Shown in pieces: positions 6,883 to 14,842 of a stretch of DNA of 64,000 nucleotides. Each line of letters starts with the position of its first letter. Position 1 is the first letter of the stretch. Under the pieces are notes generated by a model that saw only the letters and a list, made by a program, of their open reading frames with translations, did no database searches and had not been told where the DNA came from. This DNA is from CAWINY01 sp963837635 (lineage in GTDB: Bacteria > Acidobacteriota > Terriglobia > Terriglobales > Acidobacteriaceae), in assembly GCA_963837635.1 (NCBI GenBank), contig CAWINY010000007.1, forward strand, positions 1,240,001 through 1,304,000. Reading direction: 5' to 3'. Made by a program: the position numbers and the translations under genes.

Positions 6883-8127
6883 TCACGACACCGCCACCTT
6901 CTTCATCAGCCGGCCCACACGCACGGTCAATGCGGCCGGCAGCGTGACCGGCAGGATCGGTTCGCTCTTGACCTCTCCATCCACGCGCACCGCCTTCTGC
7001 TTGATCTTGCGCAGGGCGTCGCTCACCGAGTCCGCCATGCCGCAGCGCGCCAGAAGCTTATCCAGTTTGATGGCACTGCCGTCCGCTGACTTCACAGCAA
7101 CATCGGCATAGCTGACCGCGACCTCTTCCAAGTTCTCCGGCGTCTCGTCTTTCTGGAACTGCCGGGCCCAGTTCTCCGCAGCCTCTTTGGCCGCCTCAGG
7201 CGAGTGAAAATCCGCCACGATGCGCTGCGCCAGTTCCTTCTTCACTTTCATCGGATGAGCACGTCCCTCGGCTACATCCGTGCGCAAGCGTTCGATTTCC
7301 GCCATCGGCATGTCGGTCAAAAGCTCGTAGTAGCGCCACATCAGCTCGTCGGAGATCGACATGGCCTTGCCGTACATATCGAAGGGCGCCTCGGTGATCC
7401 CGATATAGTTTCCCAGCGACTTCGACATCTTCTGCACGCCGTCGAGTCCTTCGAGAATTGGCATGGTCAGCACCAGTTGCGACGGCTTGCCATAGGCGCG
7501 CTGCAGCTCGCGCCCCACCAGCAGGTTGAACTTCTGGTCGGTCCCGCCCAATTCCACGTCGGCGTCCAGCATCACCGAGTCGTACCCTTGGGCCAGCGGA
7601 TACAGCAGCTCGTGGATAGCGATCGGCTTCTCTTCCTGGAAGCGCTTGTGGAAGTCCTCGCGCTCGAGCATCTGCGAGACCGTGTACTTGGCCGAAAGCC
7701 GCACGAACTCCTCGGCAGTCAGCTTGCCCAGCCATTCGCTGTTGAAGCGCACCTCAGTTTTGCTGGCGTCGAGGATCTTGAATACCTGCGCCTTGTAGGT
7801 TTCGGCATTCTGCTCGATTTGCTCGCGGGAGAGCGGCGGGCGCGTGACCGAGCGGCCCGTGGGATCGCCGATCATGGCCGTGAAGTCGCCGATCAGGAAG
7901 ATGACCGTGTGGCCCATATCCTGGAAGTGCTTGAGCTTGCGGATCAGCACGGTGTGGCCCAGGTGGAGGTCGGGGGCGGTCGGATCGAAGCCGGCCTTGA
8001 TGCGCAGCGGCTTGCCCGTATCGAGGGACTTCTTGAGCTTCTCGCGCAGCTCGGACTCCGGAATGATCTCGGCGGCGCCCTTCTTCAGGTACGCAAGCTG
8101 CTTTTCAACCGGTGGGAACGTGGCCAT
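6883..8127 (-). CDS. tyrS: Tyrosine--tRNA ligase
   Basis: A 414-residue class I synthetase charging tRNA-Tyr. The signature HLGH (residues 55-58) and KMSKS (in GVQKMSKSLGNYIG, about residue 233) are intact. The sequence LKHFQDMGHTVIFLIGDFTAMIGDPTGRS marks the TyrZ-like subgroup. The C-terminal 70 residues form an S4 RNA-binding domain (IKLDKLLARCGMADSVSDALRKIKQKAVRVDGE). Monocistronic, divergent from ffh across about 240 bases with a family A repeat. The length is normal for the TyrZ group. Confidence 0.97.
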   Translation of the reverse strand: MATFPPVEKQLAYLKKGAAEIIPESELREKLKKSLDTGKPLRIKAGFDPTAPDLHLGHTVLIRKLKHFQDMGHTVIFLIGDFTAMIGDPTGRSVTRPPLSREQIEQNAETYKAQVFKILDASKTEVRFNSEWLGKLTAEEFVRLSAKYTVSQMLEREDFHKRFQEEKPIAIHELLYPLAQGYDSVMLDADVELGGTDQKFNLLVGRELQRAYGKPSQLVLTMPILEGLDGVQKMSKSLGNYIGITEAPFDMYGKAMSISDELMWRYYELLTDMPMAEIERLRTDVAEGRAHPMKVKKELAQRIVADFHSPEAAKEAAENWARQFQKDETPENLEEVAVSYADVAVKSADGSAIKLDKLLARCGMADSVSDALRKIKQKAVRVDGEVKSEPILPVTLPAALTVRVGRLMKKVAVS

Positions 8128-8172
8128 AAATCGATTGTAGCAACCAGCGCTGCCGCACCGGCAGGAGGGTGC

Positions 8173-8203
8173 CCCACATCTGCCTGCCGTTGGCAGATGT
8201 GGG
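8173..8203. repeat. Family A palindrome
   Basis: CCCACATCTGCC, loop TGCCGTT, GGCAGATGTGGG with perfect arms and the GGGTG left flank, in the tyrS-ffh divergent gap. Confidence 0.9.
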
Positions 8204-8282
8204 AAGGAGAGTCTCTCAATCGCCCACGGCTGACCAACGACTTACGACCTGTTTCCCGCGTGCTATCCTCATTTTTTGGAAC

Positions 8283-8350
8283 CGGCCGGCGAGACCGGGG
8301 TCCCCGGCAAGTCCTATTTGGCTTGCCGGGGTGGGAGACGCCGGCGCTAC
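8283..8350. repeat. REP-like pair related to family J
   Basis: GGCCGGCGAGACC and GAGACGCCGGCGCTAC flank a perfect 10-base-arm hairpin (CCCCGGCAAG...CTTGCCGGGG). The core GCCGGCGAGACGCCGGCGCTAC matches the REPs around the transposase at 49771. It lies just upstream of ffh, in the place of its leader. Confidence 0.65.
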
Positions 8351-8365
8351 GGAGAATTTGGCTTC

Positions 8366-9724
8366 ATGTTTGAGAACCTTTCCGAAAAACTGCAGCGCAC
8401 CTTCAAGGACCTTCGCGGCCAGGGCAAGCTCAGCGAAGAGAACATGAACGAGGCCCTCAAAGAGCTGCGCCTGGCGCTGCTCGAGGCCGACGTCAACTTC
8501 AAGGTAGTCAAGGAACTGATCGATCGCATCCGCGAGAAGGCGATGGGGGCCGAGGTCCTGACGGCGCTCTCGCCGGGCGAGCAGGTGGTCAAGATCGTCC
8601 GCGACGAGCTGATCAACCTCCTCGGCAAGGACACCGCCAAGTTCCGCTTCGCCTCGCAGCCGCCTACGATCATCCTGATGGCCGGCCTGCAGGGCTCCGG
8701 CAAGACGACCACCTCGGGCAAGCTGGCCCACTGGCTCAAGAAGGGCGGGCACCGGCCCATGCTGGTCTCGGTGGACGTCTATCGCCCCGCCGCGCGCGAG
8801 CAGTTGAGGGTGGTCGCCCATGCGATCCCCGCGCCCATCTACGAAGGCAAAGTCGAGCAGTCGAATACCGCGACGGTCGAGCGGCTGGCCAAGGAAGCCC
8901 GCCGCGAGGCGATCAACAGCGGCTGCGACGTGCTGATCATCGACACCGCCGGCCGCCTGCACATCGACGAGCTGTTGATGGAGGAGATGCAGTCGCTCAA
9001 GCGGCTGATGAACCCGCAGGAGATCCTGTTCGTGGCCGACGCCATGACCGGCCAGGACGCGGTGAAGTCGGCGGCAGAGTTCCACAACAAGCTGCAACTC
9101 ACCGGCGTGATCCTGACCAAAATGGACGGCGACGCCCGCGGCGGCGCGGCGCTCTCCATCCGCTCGGTCACCGGGCAGCCCATCAAGTTCATCGGCATGG
9201 GCGAAAAATACGACGCGCTGGAGCCCTTCCATCCCGACCGCATCGTGGGCCGCATCCTGGGCATGGGCGACATCCTCTCGCTGATCGAGAAGGCTGAAGA
9301 GAAGATCGACAAGAAGGAAGCCGAGGCCTTCGCCACCAAGGCCCTGTCGGGCGAGGGCTTCTCGCTCGAGGACTTCCGCAACCAGTTGCGTCAGGTAAAG
9401 AAGATGGGCTCGCTCTCCGGGCTGATCAAGATGCTGCCCAGCGTGGGCCCCTTCGCCAACATGCAGAAGATGGCCGACCAGGTGGACGAGAAGGAGATCG
9501 GCCGGGTGGAGGCGATCATCAACTCGATGACCGCCTACGAGCGCCGGCACCATGAGTCGATCAACGGCAGCCGGCGCAAGCGCATCGCCCGCGGCAGCGG
9601 CACCTCCGTGCAGGCAGTCAATCAACTGCTCAAGCAGTACGTCCAGATGCGCAAGATGTTCAAGGACATGGGCAAGGCCAGCTTCGGCCGCAAGATGATG
9701 GGCATGAAAGGGCTGGGGATGTAG
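8366..9724 (+). CDS. ffh: Signal recognition particle protein Ffh
   Basis: A 452-residue SRP GTPase that binds 4.5S RNA and nascent signal sequences and docks with FtsY. The start is taken as ATG 8366 (MFENLSEKLQRTFKDLRGQG, the family's usual beginning), behind GGAG; an in-frame upstream extension exists but lies in a repeat. The N-domain bundle is followed by G1 GLQGSGKTTT, DVYRPAAREQL, DTAGR and TKMDGDARGG. A methionine-rich M domain ends in MRKMFKDMGKASFGRKMMGMKGLGM. No 4.5S RNA gene was found nearby. Confidence 0.97.
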   Translation: MFENLSEKLQRTFKDLRGQGKLSEENMNEALKELRLALLEADVNFKVVKELIDRIREKAMGAEVLTALSPGEQVVKIVRDELINLLGKDTAKFRFASQPPTIILMAGLQGSGKTTTSGKLAHWLKKGGHRPMLVSVDVYRPAAREQLRVVAHAIPAPIYEGKVEQSNTATVERLAKEARREAINSGCDVLIIDTAGRLHIDELLMEEMQSLKRLMNPQEILFVADAMTGQDAVKSAAEFHNKLQLTGVILTKMDGDARGGAALSIRSVTGQPIKFIGMGEKYDALEPFHPDRIVGRILGMGDILSLIEKAEEKIDKKEAEAFATKALSGEGFSLEDFRNQLRQVKKMGSLSGLIKMLPSVGPFANMQKMADQVDEKEIGRVEAIINSMTAYERRHHESINGSRRKRIARGSGTSVQAVNQLLKQYVQMRKMFKDMGKASFGRKMMGMKGLGM

Positions 9725-9852
9725 GGCAGTACCCAGTACTCAGTACTCAGTATTAGACGCTGAGGTTTAGCCCCGGAGGGGCGGCAGATAATAGCCCAGG
9801 GCGTCAGCCCTGGGTAAAGGCGCCAACCGAGCGAGTCCCGTAGGGACGGCAC
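9725..9852. repeat. Family E tract and family H palindromic repeat
   Basis: A short CAGTACTCAGTACTCAGTATT tract is followed (9766-9852) by AGCCCCGGAGGGGCGGC, AGCCCAGGGCGTCAGCCCTGGG and AGTCCCGTAGGGACGGC, three small hairpins in a row. The same ordered trio is found inverted at 39528-39616. Repeats of this kind occur in many Acidobacteria and other phyla. The remaining bases to 10063 hold no gene I can support. Confidence 0.75.
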
Positions 9853-10063
9853 CACGGTGCATGGGACGAATCCCTCCATTGACTCAAATCCGAGTCGTGT
9901 TCATCGCAAAACAACGGGTTTCGGCGGAGGACATGCAAGGGCACACGCATTAGAACTTGCATATCCTGTGCTGCTCGTGTAAGCTCCTGCCTGCTAGCAC
10001 CACCGTGTGCATAGCATTCTGAAAGGCAAGCCGCATCGTCGGCATTGCAAAAGGAGCGCAGTA

Positions 10064-11314
10064 ATGGGCAAATCTGTCCACCGCATTCGCGCATTTGAAA
10101 TGCGCAAAATCTCCCACCCTGTTTTTACCTCCATTGACAAATATTGGCTGACTGTTGCCGCCAAAGATTTCCCATCAGGCATCAGCACCTCTGTGAATGC
10201 ACGCGATCCCGTGGGCCTAAATCGGCGCGTCTATAAGGACGTGCGAGATAGTTTAAATGGCGAGACCGCAACGCCCGGCTCGTTCGATTTAATGAATAAG
10301 GGCATCACGATTCTGGCGAAGTCAGTCAAGATGGTCGATAAGGACAAGGGGCTGTTCGACCTCGTTATCGATAACGAAGAAGGTGGAATCGTAGATGGTG
10401 CTCATACTGCCAAAATCATTGAGGAAGCAAACGAAGACAGCACGACGCCCGACGAGCAATACGTTGAAGTCTACGTCCGGACTGGCGTGAGCAGTGAGCT
10501 GGTCAGCGACATTGCGCGTGGCCTCAACACAGGTATTCAGGTGGCTCCCCAATCCATTTACAACATCGCCGGAGTTTTTGACTGGCTAAAGGATGAAATT
10601 GCGGGACAGAAGTACGAGAGTCGGATTTCGTGGAGGGAGAGTGATGATGAAGACTATGATGTCCGCGATCTGATCTCAGTACTCGAGGTTTTTAACGTCT
10701 TCGATTTTCCCAACGAAGTGAATGTAAGTAAACACCCATTCTCTGCGTACGAAAAATGGAGCGCCCCACTGAAGAAATTTGCTGACGATTATGACACCAA
10801 CAAGAAGAAGTTGGAGAGCAGCAAATACTATCGGCTGAGGCACTTGCTAAAGGACGGGTTGGCGCTTTACGACTACATTCGGCATGACTTCCGCGACATG
10901 CACAACGAAGATGGCGGTAGGACCGGCAGGATGAACCTGATCGAGGAGGCTTCGGAACGTCGTGGTGCTTTTGACTTTCCGTTTGCAAAGCTGGGTGACA
11001 GCAAGTACCGGCTTACAAAGGGAGCAACGTTTCCAATCCTTGCAGCTTTTCGTACCTATGTCGAAGTAAACCCAAAGACCGGAGAGGCCAGATGGCGCGG
11101 AGGATTTGGCAAAATCCTTGAAGTCTGGAAAGAAGCCGGTCCGAATCTCGTCGATGAAACCTACCAATTGACGCAAGATGGCGTGCGCAATCCTGACGCG
11201 ATTGGCAAGAATCGTAAGCATTGGTCTAACTTGTACATGCGATTGCAGGTTCGATTGCTGCAGGAACGGTTGTCCGAAGAGCAGGAAAGAGCATCAGATC
11301 GCCGGCGTAGGTGA
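10064..11314 (+). CDS. AIPR-family abortive infection (phage resistance) protein
   Basis: A 416-residue protein starting at ATG 10064 behind AAGGAG; earlier in-frame starts lack support. The core GSFDLMNKGITILAKSV...LFDLVIDNEEGGIVDGAHTAKII matches the conserved region of the AIPR family, known from abortive-infection systems such as AbiR-associated and Lactococcus genes. A middle segment (SELVSDIARGLNTGIQVAPQSIYNI) is also typical. The C-terminus is very basic (ERASDRRRR). Base composition and codon use are visibly less GC-rich than the flanking ffh and rpsT, suggesting transfer. It stands alone between housekeeping genes with no toxin, restriction or CRISPR neighbour. The family is recognised with moderate confidence; activity is inferred. 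Confidence 0.75.
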   Translation: MGKSVHRIRAFEMRKISHPVFTSIDKYWLTVAAKDFPSGISTSVNARDPVGLNRRVYKDVRDSLNGETATPGSFDLMNKGITILAKSVKMVDKDKGLFDLVIDNEEGGIVDGAHTAKIIEEANEDSTTPDEQYVEVYVRTGVSSELVSDIARGLNTGIQVAPQSIYNIAGVFDWLKDEIAGQKYESRISWRESDDEDYDVRDLISVLEVFNVFDFPNEVNVSKHPFSAYEKWSAPLKKFADDYDTNKKKLESSKYYRLRHLLKDGLALYDYIRHDFRDMHNEDGGRTGRMNLIEEASERRGAFDFPFAKLGDSKYRLTKGATFPILAAFRTYVEVNPKTGEARWRGGFGKILEVWKEAGPNLVDETYQLTQDGVRNPDAIGKNRKHWSNLYMRLQVRLLQERLSEEQERASDRRRR

Positions 11315-11448
11315 CCTGATAATGGAGAACGGGGCCGTACTTGGCCCTGTTCCCATTTTCACGAAACCGTTTCTGTTAAGGGTGTGAGCTCTGGTTCTGG
11401 ACGAGTGGTCGGCAAACCATCGCTACCCAGCACCGCTGCCATTCCTCA

Positions 11449-11478
11449 TTGACGCCCCTGCTCCGGCTCGTCTAAAAT
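11449..11478 (+). promoter_or_regulatory. Sigma-70-like promoter for rpsT
   Basis: TTGACG (11449-11454), an 18-base spacer, then TAAAAT (11473-11478), 46 bases ahead of the rpsT ATG. Confidence 0.65.
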
Positions 11479-11524
11479 GAAAAATTCAGTTCATAGGGAT
11501 TTCCCTGCAAGGATCAAAGAGTCT

Positions 11525-11797
11525 ATGGCTAATCATTTTTCGGCCCTGAAGCGTGCCCGGCAGACGGTAACGCGCACCGCGCGCAATCGGGCCAGCAAGT
11601 CGCGTCTGCGCACCGCCCTGCGCAGCTTCCGCGAAGCACTCGCCAAGGGCGACCGGGCCATCGCCGAACAGAGCTTCCGGGGCGTCGCCTCGGCGATCGA
11701 CAAGTCCGTCCAGAAGGGCGTGATCCACGACAATACCGCCGCGCGCTACAAGTCGCGCCTCAGCGCCCGCATCAACAAGCTGGCCAAGGCGGCGTAA
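11525..11797 (+). CDS. rpsT: 30S ribosomal protein S20
   Basis: A 90-residue, highly basic, all-helical protein that binds 16S rRNA. It begins MANHFSALKRARQTVTRTARNRASKSRLRTALR, the usual N-terminal half of the family, and ends with YKSRLSARINKLAKAA. ATG 11525 gives the normal family length; a longer frame from 11477 would add an implausible leader. It has its own promoter just upstream and a clear terminator downstream, so it is monocistronic, as is common for rpsT. Confidence 0.96.
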   Translation: MANHFSALKRARQTVTRTARNRASKSRLRTALRSFREALAKGDRAIAEQSFRGVASAIDKSVQKGVIHDNTAARYKSRLSARINKLAKAA

Positions 11798-11822
11798 CGC
11801 CACAAGTTTTTGTTATGAGAAG

Positions 11823-11848
11823 CGGCAGGTCTCGCGGCCTGCCGTTTT
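11823..11848 (+). terminator. Rho-independent terminator of rpsT
   Basis: CGGCAGG, loop TCTCGCGG, CCTGCCG followed by TTTT, starting 26 bases after the rpsT stop. Confidence 0.85.
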
Positions 11849-11890
11849 GATTTGTAGCGCTAGGGTCTCGCTGATGCCTCATTGCGACTC

Positions 11891-12010
11891 CCGAGTGCCG
11901 GCCAAAACCTGCCACAGAGACACGGAGACACAGAGAAAAACAATTTAATTTGGTCGTCGTTTGTCTCTGTGACTCCGTGTCTCTGTGGCAGGTGTATTCG
12001 GGACACTCGG
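11891..12010. repeat. Nested palindromic repeat (gccacagagacacggagac type)
   Basis: Inner arms CCTGCCACAGAGACACGGAG and CTCCGTGTCTCTGTGGCAGG surround an AT-rich loop. Outer arms CCGAGTG (11891) and CACTCGG (to 12010) enclose them. The long perfect stem lies in the rpsT-rsmB convergent gap. Confidence 0.75.
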
Positions 12011-12053
12011 AACGCCGCTCCAATTGGCGATTCTGATCCGTCTCAATCCGCAG

Positions 12054-13562
12054 TTACGGTTTTTCAATCACTGCCGCGAAGAAGCCGTCACACGGATGCG
12101 CGCCGGGGATGATGCGCAGGAAGCGGTCTTGGGCAAGCGATTCCGGTTCGAACCTTAGCTCTAGCTCTCCCGCGGCGCGGAGCTGGCGCAATTCGGCGGC
12201 GCAGTCGCCCAGGCGGACATCCTCTCGCCCGCGCAAGACTTCCTCAACCACCTCTTCGTTTTCTTCCCGCTCCAGCGAACAACTGGAATAGATCAGGCGT
12301 CCGCCGGGCGAGAGCTTGTCGATGGCGGCCTGCAGGATGGCAACCTGCCGCCCGTGCAGGTCAGGCAGATCCTCCGGTTTCAGCTTCCATTTGATCTCGG
12401 GATTGCGCGCCAGCGTGCCGGTGCCGGAGCACGGAACATCGGCCAGCACGCGGTCGAATGTGCCTTCGACGGGCAGGCGGGTGGCGTCGGCGGCAATCAT
12501 GCGGACGTTGGGCGCGCGCACCAGACGCTGCATGAGTCGGACGCGATGCTCGTGCAGGTCTGCGGCGATGATCTCCGATTCCGGGTTGAGGTCGGCCATG
12601 GCGGCGGTTTTCCCCCCGGGCGCGGCACAGCAGTCGAGGATGCGCGCACGATGGGTGCTATTGGTGCCCCACATCTGCCCGGTTTTGGCAGATGGGGGTA
12701 GGCCAACACGACCTACAAGTAAAGCGATTAGTTGCGAACCTTCATCCTGAATCGTCACACGGCCTTCGGCGTAAGCGCGGGTGTGCGTGACGTCGCCGGA
12801 CAGGACGCGGCGCGCCGAGCTTAGCAGCCCGCCGGGCGCGAGTTCGATGCCTTCGTCGCGAAGCTCGGATTCTGCAGCGGCATCGCGCAGGCGCAGCGAG
12901 GTGGCGGGCACGGCCTGATCGAAGCGGCAGATTGCGGCCGTCGCGTCGGGCCCGTATTCGCGCATCCAGCGTTCCACCAGCCAGAGCGGGTGGGCAAAGC
13001 GGCGGGCGAGCGTGGCAGGATCGAGAGTGTCTGTAGCGCGCGCCAATTCCCACGGATTGGACGGATTTGACGGATTTGCACCGATGCGTCTTTGAACCAT
13101 CAATCCGTGTTGATCCGTCTTATCCGTGTAATCCGTGGCCAGAGAATCCGTGGCAATCGTTTCGCTCCATTTTGGCGCCTTGGCGATCTTGCGCAAGACC
13201 ACGTTCGTCAGCGGCCCGGCGGAGGACTTCCCCGACTTTTTCACCATCTCCACGCTCTCGTTGACCGCGGCGCGCGCGGGGATGCGCTCAAGAAAAAGCA
13301 ACTGGTAGGCTCCGAGGCGCAGCGCCGCCAGCACCTGCGGGTCGAGTTTGCGGAAGGGCGTAAACGAGAACTCGGCGATGCGCGCGTCCAGCAGCGAGCG
13401 CCAGCGGAGCACGCCCATCACCAGCTCCATGCACAATCCTCGGTCGGCGGCGGAGAGTGGCGCAAGGCGCTCGGAGTGAAGCAACTCCGAGGCATACGCG
13501 TCCTGCTGCTCCACCCGGAGCAAAATCTCGAAGGCCGCCAGACGCGCGGGAGAAATGGGCAT
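12054..13562 (-). CDS. rsmB: 16S rRNA (cytosine(967)-C(5))-methyltransferase RsmB, with two repeat-derived insertions
   Basis: A 502-residue protein, longer than the usual 430 or so. An N-terminal NusB-like helical domain (residues 1-130, PISPARLAAFEILLRVE) is followed by a Rossmann methyltransferase with SAM motif CCAAPGGKT (311-319), DVPCSGTGTLARNPEIKW and the catalytic YSSCSLEREENE. Two in-frame insertions match dispersed repeats. Residues about 136-171 (ATDYTDKTDQHG...NPSNPSNPW) are encoded by a family C palindrome, and residues about 286-303 (VGLPPSAKTGQMWGTN) by a family A palindrome lying immediately before the SAM motif. The second splits DEGSQLIALLVGR from RILDCCAAPGG. The reading frame is open throughout, so the protein may still work. 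It lies downstream of fmt in the same direction. Confidence 0.93.
   Translation of the reverse strand: MPISPARLAAFEILLRVEQQDAYASELLHSERLAPLSAADRGLCMELVMGVLRWRSLLDARIAEFSFTPFRKLDPQVLAALRLGAYQLLFLERIPARAAVNESVEMVKKSGKSSAGPLTNVVLRKIAKAPKWSETIATDSLATDYTDKTDQHGLMVQRRIGANPSNPSNPWELARATDTLDPATLARRFAHPLWLVERWMREYGPDATAAICRFDQAVPATSLRLRDAAAESELRDEGIELAPGGLLSSARRVLSGDVTHTRAYAEGRVTIQDEGSQLIALLVGRVGLPPSAKTGQMWGTNSTHRARILDCCAAPGGKTAAMADLNPESEIIAADLHEHRVRLMQRLVRAPNVRMIAADATRLPVEGTFDRVLADVPCSGTGTLARNPEIKWKLKPEDLPDLHGRQVAILQAAIDKLSPGGRLIYSSCSLEREENEEVVEEVLRGREDVRLGDCAAELRQLRAAGELELRFEPESLAQDRFLRIIPGAHPCDGFFAAVIEKP
12667..12698. repeat. Family A palindrome inside rsmB
   Basis: CCCCACATCTGCC, loop CGGTTTT, GGCAGATGGGGG (one mismatch in the arms). 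It is read in frame as part of RsmB residues 286-303. Confidence 0.9.
13051..13153. repeat. Family C palindrome inside rsmB
   Basis: The left arm CACGGATTGGACGGATTTGA and the right arm with ATCCGTCTTATCCGTG...ATCCGTGG surround a loop. It encodes the Asp/Thr/Tyr-rich and Asn-Pro-Ser-rich segment of RsmB residues about 136-171. Confidence 0.85.
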
Positions 13563-13573
13563 AAGAAAAGCCT

Positions 13574-13640
13574 AACAACGGATTAAAACGGATTGAGACG
13601 AAGACAAAATCTACCACGGAGACGCGGAGGCACGGAGACG
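13574..13640. repeat. Partial repeat arms between fmt and rsmB
   Basis: Half-elements of family C (AACGGATTAAAACGGATT) and of the CCACGGAGACGCGGAGGCA type stand side by side. Neither has its partner arm here. Confidence 0.55.
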
Positions 13641-13654
13641 TCCAAGAGAAAGGG

Positions 13655-13735
13655 GCCGCTGATTTTCGCTGATAACGCTGATCAGAGGTCAAGATTCTTA
13701 TCCGGATCAGCGTTGATCAGCGAAAATCAGTGGCT
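13655..13735. repeat. Family D palindrome abutting the fmt stop codon
   Basis: GCCGCTGATTTTCGCTGATAA and the right arm TTGATCAGCGAAAATCAGTGGC. Its right edge overlaps the TAG of fmt (13734-13736). The copy at 32554-32635 has the same relation to the HEAT-protein stop codon. Confidence 0.75.
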
Positions 13736-14699
13736 AGCCCTCTCCGAATTTTTCGCCCGGCTTAGGTCGGTAACCGTTGACGAAGTCGCGGGCCGACATG
13801 CGGCGCTTGCCTTCGGGCTGCAGCTCCAATACTTCAAGGATGGTGTTCCCGCTACAGCCGACGTACAAGCGATCACCCGCGACGCCGATCTCGGCGGAGT
13901 CAAGACTCGCGGGTAGCCCTGATCCACTGACGGCTGATGGCTGATGGCTGACGGCTAGTTTCCAGAAGTTCACCTGGCGTCCACGGAAACGGGTGAAGGC
14001 TCCCGGCCATGGATAGAAACCACGCAGACGGTTGTGGATCTCGGCTGCGCTGCGGCGGAAGTCGATGAGCCCATCTTCTTTTTTCAGGATGGGCGCAAGC
14101 GTGGCGCGGGAGTGATCTTGTGGCTGCGGCATCAGCGTGCCCGCCTTCAGCCGGCGCAAGGTTTCCACGAGCAACGGCGCACCCATTTCGGCGAGCCGAG
14201 GCGCCAGAGTTTCGGCGGTGTCGTCGGGCGCAATGGGCGCCTCTTGCTGGAGCAGCATGTCGCCGGTGTCGAGTCCGGCGTCGATGCGCATGGTGGTGTT
14301 GCCGGTGACGGTCTCTCCCCTGGCGATAGCCCACTGCAGCGGCGCGGCGCCGCGATATTTGGGCAACAACGAGGCGTGCAGGTTGATGTTGCCCAGCGGC
14401 GGCAGCTCGATCATCCACTGCGGAATGATGCGGCCGTAGCCCACCACCACAATCGCTTCCGGCTTGATCCGCTCCAACTCGGCGTGAAATTCCAGGTTGT
14501 TCTTGATCTTGTCGGGCTGCGTGAGCGGCAGGCCGAGTTCGAGCGCCCGCTGTTTGACGGACGACGGCGTGAGCGCCAGGCCGCGGCCGCTGGGCCGGTC
14601 GGGTTGCGTGACCACCAGGCGAACGCCAAAGCCCGCGTCCACCAGGGCCTGGAGCGTGGGCACGGCGAATGGCGGGGTGCCGCAGAAGATGAGTTCCAT
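13734..14699 (-). CDS. fmt: Methionyl-tRNA formyltransferase
   Basis: A 321-residue enzyme that formylates initiator Met-tRNA with 10-formyl-THF. ATG 14699 gives the classical beginning MELIFCGTPPFAVPTLQAL. The formyltransferase core has NINLHASLLPKYRGAAPLQW with the catalytic Asn and His and TGDMLLQ. The C-terminal OB-like domain carries a short repeat-derived stretch SHQPSAVSGSG near residue 255, matching the family F repeat (agccatcagccgtcag) common in the nearby gaps. It is followed in the same direction by rsmB, the fmt-rsmB order seen in E. coli; def, often adjacent, lies instead at 42090. Confidence 0.95.
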   Translation of the reverse strand: MELIFCGTPPFAVPTLQALVDAGFGVRLVVTQPDRPSGRGLALTPSSVKQRALELGLPLTQPDKIKNNLEFHAELERIKPEAIVVVGYGRIIPQWMIELPPLGNINLHASLLPKYRGAAPLQWAIARGETVTGNTTMRIDAGLDTGDMLLQQEAPIAPDDTAETLAPRLAEMGAPLLVETLRRLKAGTLMPQPQDHSRATLAPILKKEDGLIDFRRSAAEIHNRLRGFYPWPGAFTRFRGRQVNFWKLAVSHQPSAVSGSGLPASLDSAEIGVAGDRLYVGCSGNTILEVLELQPEGKRRMSARDFVNGYRPKPGEKFGEG

Positions 14700-14842
14700 C
14701 GGAGCGATGATATCCGGTTGTGCGGTGGATGTGGACTCCGTGTTGCTGGCGCGGAAACCTTGCCCTTGCAAAAGTAGCTGCAAATCTGAGAACTTAGGTG
14801 CTTGATCAGGTCGCAGTCCGGACCGAAGAGGATGAGGAATCC

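Noticed and set aside
8283..8350. 4.5S/SRP RNA gene ahead of ffh
   Set aside because: There is a strong hairpin but no GGAAG...GCAGCC apical domain; it matches a REP instead.
7204..8373. Long plus-strand frame opposite tyrS
   Set aside because: TyrS motifs are intact on the minus strand; the antisense frame is a shadow.
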